Source: an uncultured Nitrospirota bacterium
GTDB lineage: Bacteria; Nitrospinota; Nitrospinia; SZUA-224
Direction of reading: 5' to 3'
Assembly: GCA_913009285.1 (NCBI GenBank)
Contig: CAJVYE010000091.1
Span: forward strand, 1-5,537
DNA length: 5,537 bases
This document shows positions 5,481 through 5,537 of the stretch, piece after piece. The notes beneath the pieces are model-generated. The model was not told the origin of the DNA. It worked only from the letters and a program-made list of their open reading frames with translations, and made no database searches. Position 1 is the first letter of the stretch, and every line of letters begins with the position of its first letter. The translations under genes and the position numbers were made by a program.

Positions 5481-5537
5481 AGATCGGAAGAGCACACGTC
5501 TGAACTCCAGTCACATTCCTTTATCTCGTATGCCGTC
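5481..5537 (+). other. Illumina TruSeq adapter contamination at contig end
   Basis: From 5481 the sequence is the TruSeq indexed adapter: AGATCGGAAGAGCACACGTC (5481-5500), then TGAACTCCAGTCAC (5501-5514), the six-base index ATTCCT (5515-5520, recalled as TruSeq index 27), TT, and ATCTCGTATGCCGTC (5523-5537), the start of the flow-cell P7 part. It is synthetic, not genomic. It stays in frame with dsrA and would translate as the well-known artefact [11 protein letters not shown]. Confidence 0.99.

Noticed and set aside
5289..5495. Minus-strand 68-aa reading frame
   Set aside because: It lies antisense to dsrA and runs into synthetic adapter; it has no ribosome site or family features.
5479..5537. 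Native continuation of DsrA with the residues [18 protein letters not shown]
   Set aside because: The bases are Illumina adapter; the peptide is a known translation artefact.

Overview
The window is a piece of a dissimilatory sulfur-metabolism (dsr) locus from an AT-leaning bacterium, read entirely on the + strand. The visible set is DsrN, DsrC, DsrM, DsrK, a DsrJ-like cytochrome and DsrA, which points to a sulfate/sulfite-reducing bacterium of the Desulfobacterota or Nitrospirota kind. No dsrEFH or dsrL (markers of the oxidative pathway) is seen, but the window is too short for that absence to be decisive. I cannot name a genus. The last 57 bases are Illumina TruSeq adapter, so the native sequence ends at about 5480 and this is the edge of an assembled contig, probably from a metagenome.

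Layout. 1-358: C-terminal end of dsrN (siroheme amidase, CobB/CbiA family), open at the left edge. 324-1655: a 443-aa protein with an N-terminal BPL_N/class I glutamine-amidotransferase-like domain and an unrecognised helical C-terminal half, overlapping dsrN by 35 bp. 1656-1832: spacer with a promoter-like pair, two 15-bp tandem repeats and a strong Shine-Dalgarno for dsrC. 1833-2177: dsrC with both redox cysteines. 2178-2294: spacer with a long imperfect hairpin and a 12-bp palindrome. 2295-2993 dsrM, 3015-4499 dsrK and 4515-4820 a small diheme dsrJ-like cytochrome, closely packed. 4821-4992: leader of dsrA. 4993-5480: first 162-163 codons of dsrA, cut by the adapter.

How the genes work together (family knowledge). 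DsrAB reduces sulfite at a siroheme-[4Fe-4S] centre and loads the sulfur onto DsrC as a trisulfide. The membrane pair DsrM (haem b, quinol side) and DsrK (cytoplasmic Fe-S, CCG-domain catalytic subunit) is thought to reduce the DsrC trisulfide. DsrJ is the periplasmic cytochrome c of the larger DsrMKJOP complex. DsrN amidates sirohaem. The window therefore joins the enzyme, its cofactor-maturation gene, its sulfur carrier and the membrane complex that recycles the carrier.

Most unusual points: the DsrJ-like protein has only two CxxCH sites and stops where the third would be expected; dsrA rather than dsrO/dsrP follows it; an uncharacterised amidotransferase-like gene is translationally coupled to dsrN; and the contig end carries adapter that extends the dsrA reading frame with a false tail.
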